The notes under the pieces are model-generated. The model made no database searches and was not told the origin of the DNA. It was given only the letters and a program-made list of their open reading frames with translations. A stretch of DNA of 64,000 nt, from assembly GCF_025153525.1 (NCBI RefSeq), contig NZ_JANZNR010000001.1, forward strand, positions 682,001 through 746,000, written 5' to 3'. Shown here piece after piece: positions 17,043 through 25,763 of this stretch (the stretch's first letter is position 1; the number at the start of each line of letters is the position of its first letter). This DNA is from Psychroserpens sp. SPM9. Its GTDB lineage: Bacteria > Bacteroidota > Bacteroidia > Flavobacteriales > Flavobacteriaceae. Position numbers and translations under genes: made by a program.

Positions 17043-17515
17043 TATGGAATCAACTCGCGTATTTTATCATATACCAAATGAGATTCCCAACCGCGATACA
17101 ACAAATAATCGGCTAGCTTTTTTCGTTGCTTCTGAACATTTGTCTCTCTTATCGATGCTAATTTTTTTTCAGCTAAGGCATGAAATGTTTCCAAATACTC
17201 TTGGTCATTCAGTTCTTTAAGTGCTATAGTAATAAGTGTATTATTAATCTCTTTACGCTTTAATTCGAGTTTTAAACGCTGTTTTCCCCATTTTTTTATT
17301 CGGAATTTACCACGCACAAATGCTTTGGAAAAGCGTTCTTCATTTAAGAAATTATGTGCTAATAAATGCACAATAATTTGATCTCTTGCCTCAGGAATCA
17401 TGCGCATATCATATAATTTTTGAGTCACATCTTGATGACATCGCTCTTGATAAGCACAATAATGCTCTAAACGCTTTTGCGCTTCATCGACAGTATATGT
17501 TTTTGACGGATACAT
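17042..17515 (-). CDS. recX: Regulatory protein RecX
   Basis: Modulator of RecA filament activity. I place the start at 17515 (MYPSKTYTVDEAQKRLEHYC), giving 157 residues. The frame is open upstream, but the extra 26 residues are hydrophobic and unlike the family. Helical repeats typical of RecX are visible (QERCHQDVTQKLYDM, NFLNEERFSKAFVRGKF, KWGKQRLKLELKRKEI). It is convergent with the outer-membrane gene. A TATTTTTG box (minus strand, 17520-17527) directly abuts the start. Confidence 0.88.
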   Translation of the reverse strand: MYPSKTYTVDEAQKRLEHYCAYQERCHQDVTQKLYDMRMIPEARDQIIVHLLAHNFLNEERFSKAFVRGKFRIKKWGKQRLKLELKRKEINNTLITIALKELNDQEYLETFHALAEKKLASIRETNVQKQRKKLADYLLYRGWESHLVYDKIRELIP

Positions 17516-17519
17516 TGTG

Positions 17520-17527
17520 CAAAAATA
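17520..17527 (-). promoter_or_regulatory. Promoter -7 box of recX
   Basis: Plus-strand CAAAAATA reads TATTTTTG on the minus strand, five bases before the recX ATG. A leaderless transcript would follow. Confidence 0.4.
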
Positions 17528-17574
17528 TAACAATTTGTTAATAAAACTGTGGCTTTCAACCTTTAACAAAAGAG

Positions 17575-17582
17575 TAATTTTG
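17575..17582 (+). promoter_or_regulatory. Promoter -7 box of the 1639-aa secreted protein gene
   Basis: TAATTTTG fits TAnnTTTG, about 49 bases before the ATG at 17631. Confidence 0.45.
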
Positions 17583-17630
17583 TATATTAGCACGTTTGCT
17601 TTGCGGCAAGCATAAATTTTAATTATCCCT

Positions 17631-20600
17631 ATGAAAAAGAATTACTCTCTAGTCTTCTTAGCAATGCTATGTTTTGTCGTGTCTAGTTATGGGCAAACAG
17701 AAATCTTTAACGTAAATGGAGGTGGGACACTTCCTGCTGATTGGTCAGAGACAAACAACATAACGAATGAACCAATTGACAAATCTACGTATTACATGGT
17801 GCAGCCAGGTAATCCAGGAGATTTTTTAGAAACAGCTGCTTATGATTTAAGTGCATATGCAAATGCAACTTTTGAAGTAGATATGAGATCTTTTGGCAGT
17901 GGTACCCATAGAGCTTTATTAGTTGAAGTGTCTACAGATGGAGGGACAAACTTTACTCAATCCTACTCAACTCCGATTACAACAACTACTTATATAACTA
18001 GGACCGTTAATATTGCTACTGTATCGAATAATACTGTTCTCAGGTTTTCTGCTGACGGGACATCAGGGAGAGGTATAAGAATGAGGAACTTGATATTAAC
18101 AGCAATTCCACCTTCCGGACCTTCAATAACAGCAAACCCTACAACCATTACAGGTTTAGATTATGCCTTTGGCAATGGTCCTTCAGCATCACAAAGTTTT
18201 GATATTGAAGGCACCTTATTAGTCGCTGGAACAACTGTAACATCTAATTCAACCGATTTTGAAGTTTCGCTTTCACCTGGAAGTGGTTATGCAAACTCAG
18301 TAAATGTTCCCGCAGGTACTTTAAATGGCATTACTACTATTTATACACGTTTGGTTGCTGGATTAGCCGTAAACACCTATAGTAGCACAATTTCAATATC
18401 TAATGCAACTCCAGGAATAGGAACAACACCTACCATAAATGTGAGTGGTGAAGTAACACCACCTCCACCTGCTAATGACGATTGTTCTGGTGCTATTAGT
18501 TTAACACCTACACTCACCTGTAGTTATTCAACGTATACCAATTTTAATGCTACAGATAGCAGTAGTGAAACAGCACCTGGGTGTGCTAGTTATAATGGTG
18601 GTGATGTATGGTTTTCGGTACTAGTTCCTGCATCTGGAGAACTAACCATAGACACCAATAATATTGACTTTACCGATGGAGGAATGGCCGTTTACTCTGG
18701 TGCTTGTGGTAGTTTAGCTCTAATAGAATGTGATGATGATGATAGTACTAATGGTAATATGCCTTATATATCTCGTAATGACTTTACACCAGGAACTACA
18801 GTATATATAAGAGTTTGGGAGTATGGCGGTAATGATTCTGGTGATTTTGGTATTTGCGTAACTGCACCAGCACCACCAAATACAACTGTAGATTTTTCAT
18901 CGGCAACCTATACCGTTAACGAAAATGGTGGAAGCATTGACTTATGTGTTGATATTTCGGCACCAAGTGCCAGTGTGAGTACCTTTGTGGATGTTGATTT
19001 AACCTCAACAAACGTACCGCATGTGACCTATACCTTAACAACGCTTGAGTTTACTGCGGGTAGTTCGGCACAGCAATGTGTAACTATTCCAATCACAGAT
19101 AACACGAGTTGTGGTGACAGTAAAAACTATGCATTTGAACTTACAAATGTTACTGGTGGAGATGCTGCTACAGCAGGAAGCCTCGACGCAACTGTATTAA
19201 CGGTTACAGATAATGAAAGTACAGGAGGCACCATTCGCACTTTAGCTTTTGAAACTGGTGATGACTGGACTTATACAGGTGGCGGCACCGTCAATTCTAC
19301 AGCTAATAAATTTAACGGTACTGCTTCGTATCGTTTAAGTAATTCTACAAATATCACAACCTCTGATTTTGATATTTCTGCGTATACCAACGTAAAATTA
19401 TATGTTGCTTTTGCAGCTAATGGCCCTGATTCTAATGAAGATTTATTTTTAGATATTTCTTACGATGGTGGTACGACATGGACAGGCACAGGCTCTATCA
19501 TGTTAGTAGATGGTTTTAGTAATTCACCACTCGATATTGGTGATACCAGTGCTTCAGACCCTACAACAGTGGCTTCAAACCCTTGGGTAGCCTCAATTCC
19601 TGATAGTGAATCTCAAATTAGCGTAAGGCTAAGAACTGCTGGATTAGATGGTGGCGAGTTTTATTTTGTAGATGATATCATCTTAACCGGTGATTATTGT
19701 GCGCCATGTACACCAACACAAACCGTGACCAACTTTACACCAACTTCGGGACCTGCTGGAACCGAAGTAACCATAACAGGAACCAACTTAAGCACTGCTG
19801 TTGTTTATTTTGGTCTTGACTTAGCGACTATAGTCTCGCAAACCAATACCGAAATTGTTGTTGAAGTTCCTGATGGTGCGACAACAGGTGCCATTACTGT
19901 TGAAGAAAGTGGCTGTCCTGTTGATACTGCCGATTTTACAATTATTAGTACATCTGGACCTTGTAATGGTTTAGATGACCTCATCATGACCGAAATCTAT
20001 GATGCCGAATCGGGAAGTTTAGGCTATATAGAAGTGTTTAATGGTACAGGTGCAACGATAGACTTAAGCACCTATTATATTAGACGTTATGGTAATGCGA
20101 CGCGTCTAGCTAGTGATACTTACACAGACTACCTTTTCCCTAGTATTTCAATTACTTCGGGACAGGTTTTATATGGAAAAATAAGTACCGATACAGACAC
20201 CGCTTCACCTGATTTTCAATTTACAGCATCTGGTGGTAGTGCAGGTATTAATGGCGCTGATATTTTTCATTTACGTAATGGCAGTACCGTTATCGATATT
20301 TATGTGGAACCTAATACAGATGCCGAAGGTGACAAAGGTTATGTTGCCAGACGTGATGTTAATACAATGGGGCCAAATAACCCAGATGACCCAGCTGATT
20401 GGTCACACCTTTCTACCGAAAACGAATCTAATTTAGGCACGTTTGCTTTTACAGGTACTGTGGCTAACTTTTTAACTGTTGATACACATCCTAATGATGT
20501 CTCTGGTTGTGGCGATGCTGTGTTTACAACAACGGCAACTCCAGGAAATGCCGGCACCTTAACTTACCAATGGTATTTTAATGATGGTGTTAGCACAGGC

Positions 20601-22550
20601 TGGACTACCGTTACAAGTGGAAATTTACCCTTAGCAACCGTATCGGGAGAAACCAGTAATCAGCTGACGCTCTCAGGAAACTATTTTAGCTATACAGGGT
20701 ATCAGTTTTATTGTTTAGTGACCGAAGATGGCACTTGTGATAATGCTTCAGACGCTGCGCAATTAAAATCTGTAGTAGTAACCTGGTCAAGTGGTCAATG
20801 GAACTGGAGTAATTCGGCTACGAACGTAAATCCTCCAACAATATCAGAAATCGTTATTATTGATGACACCTATGACACGACTGCCAATGGAGATATTGAT
20901 GCTTGCCAGCTGGTTATTAATTCTGGTGTTGGCCGTACATTAAACGTGACCAATTCACACTATGTAAGAGTGGTAAATAACGTTATAAATAATGGAACAC
21001 TAACAGTACAAACTCATGGTGCTTTTGTACAAGACGGACTTGGTCTTGCTGGTACCGGAACTGCAGGTACATTTACCAATAATGGAACCGCTAGTGTTAT
21101 TAAACAAACTGAAATTTTAAATGATTGGTACGAGTATACCTACTGGAGTTCTCCGGTTTTAAATCAGGATTTAAATGCTGCAACGCCTTTTACGCCAGCA
21201 ACAAGACGATTCTATTTTGACACTTCCAACTATTGGGATGAGCATACCGATGGAACCACCAATGGTGTTCCAGATGATATTGATGATGCGCCACCTTATG
21301 ATTGGCAAAACGCTTCAGGTGATACTATGGAAATGGGAAGAGGTTATGCCGCGACATCATCGCCAATGGGCTTATATCCTGGAACAGATCAAGCCACTTT
21401 TGAAGGCGAATTTTTTACAGGTGATTTATTTAAATCGGTCATTAGAAATGGCTTCGCAGGAGATAACGATTGGAACTTTATTGGTAACCCTTATGCCTCT
21501 GCTATTGACTTTGTAGATTTATATACTGAAAACAGTACAATTATTGATGGTGCTGCTTATTTATGGGCGCAATCATTACCACCTTTAGATACCAATCCAG
21601 GTAATGAACCTTTAAATTTCAACCAAGCAGATTATGCTATTATTACAGTTGGTAGTGGTAATACTGCAGGTGCAAACATGGTGACTCCTAACAATTTTAT
21701 TCCGTCTGGTCAAGGTTTCTTTGTAAGTGCTATCAATACTGGCGGAAACTTAAGATTTACCAATGAAATGCGTCGCGCAGACAATACTAGTAACGATCAG
21801 TTTTTTAGATTTAGTGATCCTGAAGACAATGCTATCGCTTATGACACCAATAGATTGTGGGTGAATCTTACTTCAGATAATGGGGTCTTTAATCAAATAT
21901 TAGTAGCTTATGTAGATGGCGCAACTAACGGAGAAGACAGCTGGAGTTATGATGCGCCTAGAAATCTTTCTAGCGGATTAGCTTCAGTAATATATACCTT
22001 TATAGACAATGTAGATACGAGATATGCTATTCAAGGAAAAGCGCCAAGTAGTCTAACTCTTGATGAAGTTATTCCTGTTGGTTTTAAAACCAATATTACT
22101 CAAGCGACCATTTACAAACTATCTATTGCAGACTTAGAAGGTGAATTCTTATCAAATAATACCATTTATTTAAAAGATAAATTACTAAATACTATTCATG
22201 TGCTTTCTGATAGTGACTATACCTTTACTTCAGAAACCGGTGATTTTACCGAACGTTTCGAAATCGTATTCCGTCAAGAATCGCTTTCAGTAACCGAAAA
22301 CGAAGTCTCTCCTAACGATGTATCTATCGTGGAATTAGGTGATGGAGATGTTGAAATTTCAGTCGGTCAAAACTTAGTGATTAAACGTGTGGAAATCATT
22401 GATGTTGTAGGACGCACCATTTACCAATTGCAAGGAAACAGCAGTGTGGAAGTGTATAACTTATCACGCTTAAGCCAAGCTGCTTATATTGCTAGAATTA
22501 CACTATCTAATGGTCAAATTATCACAAAGAAAGCCATAAAAAGAAAATAA
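17631..22550 (+). CDS. Large multidomain T9SS-secreted surface protein
   Basis: 1639 residues. Approximate order: signal peptide (1-21, ending SSYGQ); a jelly-roll-like region (30-160); a choice-of-anchor-type repeat (165-275); a region starting NDDCSGAISL (280-415); a Calx-beta-like domain (418-527, VDFSSATYTVNENGG); another jelly-roll (530-690); an IPT/TIG domain (698-771, NFTPTSGPAGTEVTITG); a lamin-tail-like domain (779-930, IMTEIYDAESG); a long C-terminal region; and a type A T9SS sorting domain (1555-1639, ending QIITKKAIKRK). It is probably exported by the Por system and displayed at the cell surface, perhaps in adhesion. No catalytic motif was seen. Confidence 0.85.
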   Translation: MKKNYSLVFLAMLCFVVSSYGQTEIFNVNGGGTLPADWSETNNITNEPIDKSTYYMVQPGNPGDFLETAAYDLSAYANATFEVDMRSFGSGTHRALLVEVSTDGGTNFTQSYSTPITTTTYITRTVNIATVSNNTVLRFSADGTSGRGIRMRNLILTAIPPSGPSITANPTTITGLDYAFGNGPSASQSFDIEGTLLVAGTTVTSNSTDFEVSLSPGSGYANSVNVPAGTLNGITTIYTRLVAGLAVNTYSSTISISNATPGIGTTPTINVSGEVTPPPPANDDCSGAISLTPTLTCSYSTYTNFNATDSSSETAPGCASYNGGDVWFSVLVPASGELTIDTNNIDFTDGGMAVYSGACGSLALIECDDDDSTNGNMPYISRNDFTPGTTVYIRVWEYGGNDSGDFGICVTAPAPPNTTVDFSSATYTVNENGGSIDLCVDISAPSASVSTFVDVDLTSTNVPHVTYTLTTLEFTAGSSAQQCVTIPITDNTSCGDSKNYAFELTNVTGGDAATAGSLDATVLTVTDNESTGGTIRTLAFETGDDWTYTGGGTVNSTANKFNGTASYRLSNSTNITTSDFDISAYTNVKLYVAFAANGPDSNEDLFLDISYDGGTTWTGTGSIMLVDGFSNSPLDIGDTSASDPTTVASNPWVASIPDSESQISVRLRTAGLDGGEFYFVDDIILTGDYCAPCTPTQTVTNFTPTSGPAGTEVTITGTNLSTAVVYFGLDLATIVSQTNTEIVVEVPDGATTGAITVEESGCPVDTADFTIISTSGPCNGLDDLIMTEIYDAESGSLGYIEVFNGTGATIDLSTYYIRRYGNATRLASDTYTDYLFPSISITSGQVLYGKISTDTDTASPDFQFTASGGSAGINGADIFHLRNGSTVIDIYVEPNTDAEGDKGYVARRDVNTMGPNNPDDPADWSHLSTENESNLGTFAFTGTVANFLTVDTHPNDVSGCGDAVFTTTATPGNAGTLTYQWYFNDGVSTGWTTVTSGNLPLATVSGETSNQLTLSGNYFSYTGYQFYCLVTEDGTCDNASDAAQLKSVVVTWSSGQWNWSNSATNVNPPTISEIVIIDDTYDTTANGDIDACQLVINSGVGRTLNVTNSHYVRVVNNVINNGTLTVQTHGAFVQDGLGLAGTGTAGTFTNNGTASVIKQTEILNDWYEYTYWSSPVLNQDLNAATPFTPATRRFYFDTSNYWDEHTDGTTNGVPDDIDDAPPYDWQNASGDTMEMGRGYAATSSPMGLYPGTDQATFEGEFFTGDLFKSVIRNGFAGDNDWNFIGNPYASAIDFVDLYTENSTIIDGAAYLWAQSLPPLDTNPGNEPLNFNQADYAIITVGSGNTAGANMVTPNNFIPSGQGFFVSAINTGGNLRFTNEMRRADNTSNDQFFRFSDPEDNAIAYDTNRLWVNLTSDNGVFNQILVAYVDGATNGEDSWSYDAPRNLSSGLASVIYTFIDNVDTRYAIQGKAPSSLTLDEVIPVGFKTNITQATIYKLSIADLEGEFLSNNTIYLKDKLLNTIHVLSDSDYTFTSETGDFTERFEIVFRQESLSVTENEVSPNDVSIVELGDGDVEISVGQNLVIKRVEIIDVVGRTIYQLQGNSSVEVYNLSRLSQAAYIARITLSNGQIITKKAIKRK

Positions 22551-22572
22551 ATAGTAAGACAACAAACGTGTC

Positions 22573-22613
22573 TAAAAGGGGTTTTAATTTTAAATTAAAG
22601 CCTCTTTTTTTTA
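22573..22613. terminator. Terminator between the T9SS protein and the TonB receptor
   Basis: AAAAGGGGTTTTAATTT and AAATTAAAGCCTCTTTT form a long stem with one or two mismatches, followed by T residues. The two flanking genes converge on it. Confidence 0.7.
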
Positions 22614-22617
22614 AAGG

Positions 22618-25029
22618 TTATTTTATACTGTACTGAAGTGAGAGAATAAGGTTGCGGCCTGGAGCAGCAATTCCAGAAGAATAGGTTTGATACCTTTGGT
22701 CTGTAATATTTTCTAAAGACGCTATTAATGTTGTTGCTTCAGAAATTTTATACTTCGTTCTTAAGTTAAAAGTATACCAGGAAGGTGCATAGGGATTACC
22801 ATTGCCATCTAAAGCATAAATATAATCTTTAGCCTGTTCTGAAGGCGCTAATTGATTAAAAGATAATTCGTTATTGTATTCGGCAAAAGCATCCACTTGA
22901 AATCTTTCATTTTGCCATACAAAATGTGTATTTCCAAAACTAGGCGCAATATGTCTTACCGGAATTTCAATACCGTTATCATCTTCGGTACCACCAATAA
23001 TATTGTATTGAGACTTAAATTTAAAGTGTTTGGTGAAATTAATTTTTACTCCAGCTTCAAAACCATAAATCCATGCTTTTGATGCATTTTGAATGGCTTG
23101 TACATTACTTAGTTCACCATCATACTCAATTTGAGATTCGCCGTTAAGGGTAAAATCTCTTCGGATTAAAGCATTATCTAAAAACGTATAATAAGTCGCC
23201 ATATCAACAATCACCAGATCATTAAAATTGAGCCTTAAACCCAATTCGCCACCATAAGCATATTCAGGTTTTAAATCTTGATTAGGTACAACCACCGAAC
23301 CCGGTTCTGAGTCAAAAACCTTTCCAATATCATCAATATTTGGTGCTCTAAATGCTGTAGATGCATTGAGTTTCCACTGCATGATGTCATTAGGCATCCA
23401 ACTTATTCCAGCGGTTCCTGTTAAAGCGCCTGCATCTAGTTTTGCCGAATCGAAAGGCAAGTTTAAATACTCATTATTTTCTTTAAAATCGGCATTAGCC
23501 AAAACATGATTGTAACGCAATCCTGATTGAAACACAAACTTTGGATTTGGTTTATATTTAAAGCTGGCATAAGCTGCAATAGACTGCCAGTTGGAGCCAT
23601 CGGGATATCTGGTTACCGTAGCGTTTGAAGTATTAGACGCAATATTATAGACACTTCCTGTAGAATTAACCTGATTGTAAACATATTCTAATCCGTAGAA
23701 AAGTTTACTTTTTGTGCTTACGTCTTTTTCCAAATCGATATTAAGTGAATAGGCATCAACTGATTCTTCTCTTATTGATCGTTCTTCAGATTGAAAATCT
23801 CTGTCCATTCTACTTTCCTGAAAATTCTGGTAAGCCGCTGTAGCTTGAATTTTATCATATAAATTGGAATTACTACTCAATTTAGTAACCTGCAAATTGC
23901 TCATAAACCAACGTTGCGGACCATAATTCCACTCTGCAGAACGCAAATGATCACCTCTGTATCGTATTAATCGGTCATAACGAGAGTAATCTGATGTGCT
24001 AGAATAAAACAAGCCTAAATCGAAGCTTAAATTCTCTTTAGGTTCATAGCGTACTTTTTGCAAAACATTAATCTGGTCATAACCTGTTGGCTTTTGTATA
24101 AGCGGATTTTCATTTTGAACAATCACATCTTCACCATTGATGGTTTCTACATATTCTGGCCTTAAATAGTCATCTGGACCATGTTTCCCCATACGTAAAT
24201 CATCAAAATCAGTATAACTTAAACTGCTTAAAAATGCCCATTTTTTTAAGCCAAAATTAAAATCTAAATGACCTGTTTTTTCCTTATTGGCAGTGGCATA
24301 TCTTAGGCTTGCATTAGCATTAAAGTAAAGTGAATCTTTGTAGGACAATTGCGGTTTTTGAGTATAAAAACTCATCACACCACCAATGGCATCACTTCCG
24401 TAAACAACCGAACCTGCACCTAAGGTAATTTCGGTATTTTGAATGGTAAATGGATCTATAGAAATCACATTTTGTAAATTACCACCTCTAAAAATGGCAT
24501 TGTTCATTCGCACACCATCAACTGTGATTAGTAATCTATTGGTAGAAAACCCTCTAATCATTGGGCTTCCTCCACCTAATTGGCTTTTTTGGATGTAGAC
24601 ATTTCCTGTACTCTCTAGTAAATCGGCACTGGTTTGCGGATTTTCAAACTGAATATCACTAGCGCTAATATTCACAATAGTTTGAGAGATATCTCGTTTG
24701 CTCTGTTCAAATTTTGAGGCTGAGATAATAATTTGATTGAGGTCTTCAATTCGCGGTGTGAGATACACGATAAAATCAACACCTAACTGTTTGATTTTAA
24801 TGGCTTTCTTTTTGTAAAGAATATTTTGAAAGTAAATGACTTCTTCTTGCGTAAATTGTTTGATAGAAGCTTTTCCATCTAAATCGGTAATGACCGATTT
24901 ATCCTTTTTAAAGTTATAAATAGCGACACCAGAAATAGGGGCTTTGGTTCCCTCTTCTAAAACTGTTACCGTTTGAGAATTGCTGAATAAAAAAGAAAAG
25001 ATAAATACAACTGAAAGCGTAAACTTCAT
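22618..25029 (-). CDS. TonB-dependent outer-membrane receptor
   Basis: 803 residues: a signal peptide (MKFTLSVVFIFSFLFSNSQ), a carboxypeptidase-D-like regulatory domain (about 20-95, ISGVAIYNFKKDKSVITDLD), a plug (about 110-225; SPMIRGFSTNRLLITVDGVR, VYGSDAIGGVMSF) and a 22-strand barrel ending GRNLILSLQYSIK. The plug resembles haem/siderophore or vitamin B12-type receptors rather than SusC, and no SusD gene is adjacent. The ligand is not predictable. It starts 5 bp after recO and is probably in one transcript with porZ and recO. Confidence 0.9.
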   Translation of the reverse strand: MKFTLSVVFIFSFLFSNSQTVTVLEEGTKAPISGVAIYNFKKDKSVITDLDGKASIKQFTQEEVIYFQNILYKKKAIKIKQLGVDFIVYLTPRIEDLNQIIISASKFEQSKRDISQTIVNISASDIQFENPQTSADLLESTGNVYIQKSQLGGGSPMIRGFSTNRLLITVDGVRMNNAIFRGGNLQNVISIDPFTIQNTEITLGAGSVVYGSDAIGGVMSFYTQKPQLSYKDSLYFNANASLRYATANKEKTGHLDFNFGLKKWAFLSSLSYTDFDDLRMGKHGPDDYLRPEYVETINGEDVIVQNENPLIQKPTGYDQINVLQKVRYEPKENLSFDLGLFYSSTSDYSRYDRLIRYRGDHLRSAEWNYGPQRWFMSNLQVTKLSSNSNLYDKIQATAAYQNFQESRMDRDFQSEERSIREESVDAYSLNIDLEKDVSTKSKLFYGLEYVYNQVNSTGSVYNIASNTSNATVTRYPDGSNWQSIAAYASFKYKPNPKFVFQSGLRYNHVLANADFKENNEYLNLPFDSAKLDAGALTGTAGISWMPNDIMQWKLNASTAFRAPNIDDIGKVFDSEPGSVVVPNQDLKPEYAYGGELGLRLNFNDLVIVDMATYYTFLDNALIRRDFTLNGESQIEYDGELSNVQAIQNASKAWIYGFEAGVKINFTKHFKFKSQYNIIGGTEDDNGIEIPVRHIAPSFGNTHFVWQNERFQVDAFAEYNNELSFNQLAPSEQAKDYIYALDGNGNPYAPSWYTFNLRTKYKISEATTLIASLENITDQRYQTYSSGIAAPGRNLILSLQYSIK

Positions 25030-25034
25030 AAATC

Positions 25035-25754
25035 TTAATTAAATACCTGATTAAAAACCTGCAAGGATTTTGGTTTTCTAAAACTGCCCAAATGTAATTC
25101 AAAATATAACAAAAGCATCGTTAGAAACGCTTGTCTTTGTTTTGAATTTAATTTCACCTCATTAAGAGTATCAAAATTTGTGCCTAAAAGCTGTTTTAGC
25201 GTCGTTAAATTTTCTCCAGAAACGCTGTAAACATCTTGCTTTTTGGTTTCAAAAAAACCGGTATTCAAATTAAAATAATTGTGATTCATGTCTGACACAT
25301 CCGGATAGAAGCCGAGATGTTTGGTTAAATTCAATAAGAACAGAAGGTGAAAATTAGAAAATTCATCTTCGGCATCGAGCCATCTAAACGCCGTTTCTAA
25401 GTAGTGGTACAATTGCTGATTTTCTTCTTCCTCTCGTAATACAGTTGATAAGACTTCGGCTAAAAACATAACAATAGAACTCTTATAGATATTGGTATGT
25501 AGACTTGTAAAACTGAAATCTATCCGAACCTCTTTGATTGTTTGTAGCGATTGATTTTTTCTGAAGTTCTCTTCAATTTGAAGTTGCGATAATAATTGAT
25601 AATATGCCGCTTTAGAAGCCCCTTTTTTACTGCTTAAAACACCTCTGAGTATATAACTAACCACACCTCGGTGAAGTGTAAAACACTTAACAATAAGATC
25701 ATTATCTCTGTATTTGAGTTTAGAGAGAACAATCACTTTGGTTTTGATAAGCAT
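25035..25754 (-). CDS. recO: DNA repair protein RecO
   Basis: Loads RecA at SSB-coated gaps in the RecFOR pathway. 239 residues with the OB-fold N-terminus (KTKVIVLSKLKYRDNDLIVK, then FTLHRGVVSYILRGV) and the helical C-terminal part. The zinc-binding cysteines of some RecO proteins are absent, as is usual in Bacteroidota. It is 9 bp after porZ and 5 bp before the TonB receptor gene. Confidence 0.92.
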   Translation of the reverse strand: MLIKTKVIVLSKLKYRDNDLIVKCFTLHRGVVSYILRGVLSSKKGASKAAYYQLLSQLQIEENFRKNQSLQTIKEVRIDFSFTSLHTNIYKSSIVMFLAEVLSTVLREEEENQQLYHYLETAFRWLDAEDEFSNFHLLFLLNLTKHLGFYPDVSDMNHNYFNLNTGFFETKKQDVYSVSGENLTTLKQLLGTNFDTLNEVKLNSKQRQAFLTMLLLYFELHLGSFRKPKSLQVFNQVFN

Positions 25755-25763
25755 AGGGTGAAA

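Noticed and set aside
16966-17220. Plus-strand frame of 84 codons opposite recX
   Set aside because: It lies over the terminator and antisense to the conserved recX 3' end. A shadow of recX.
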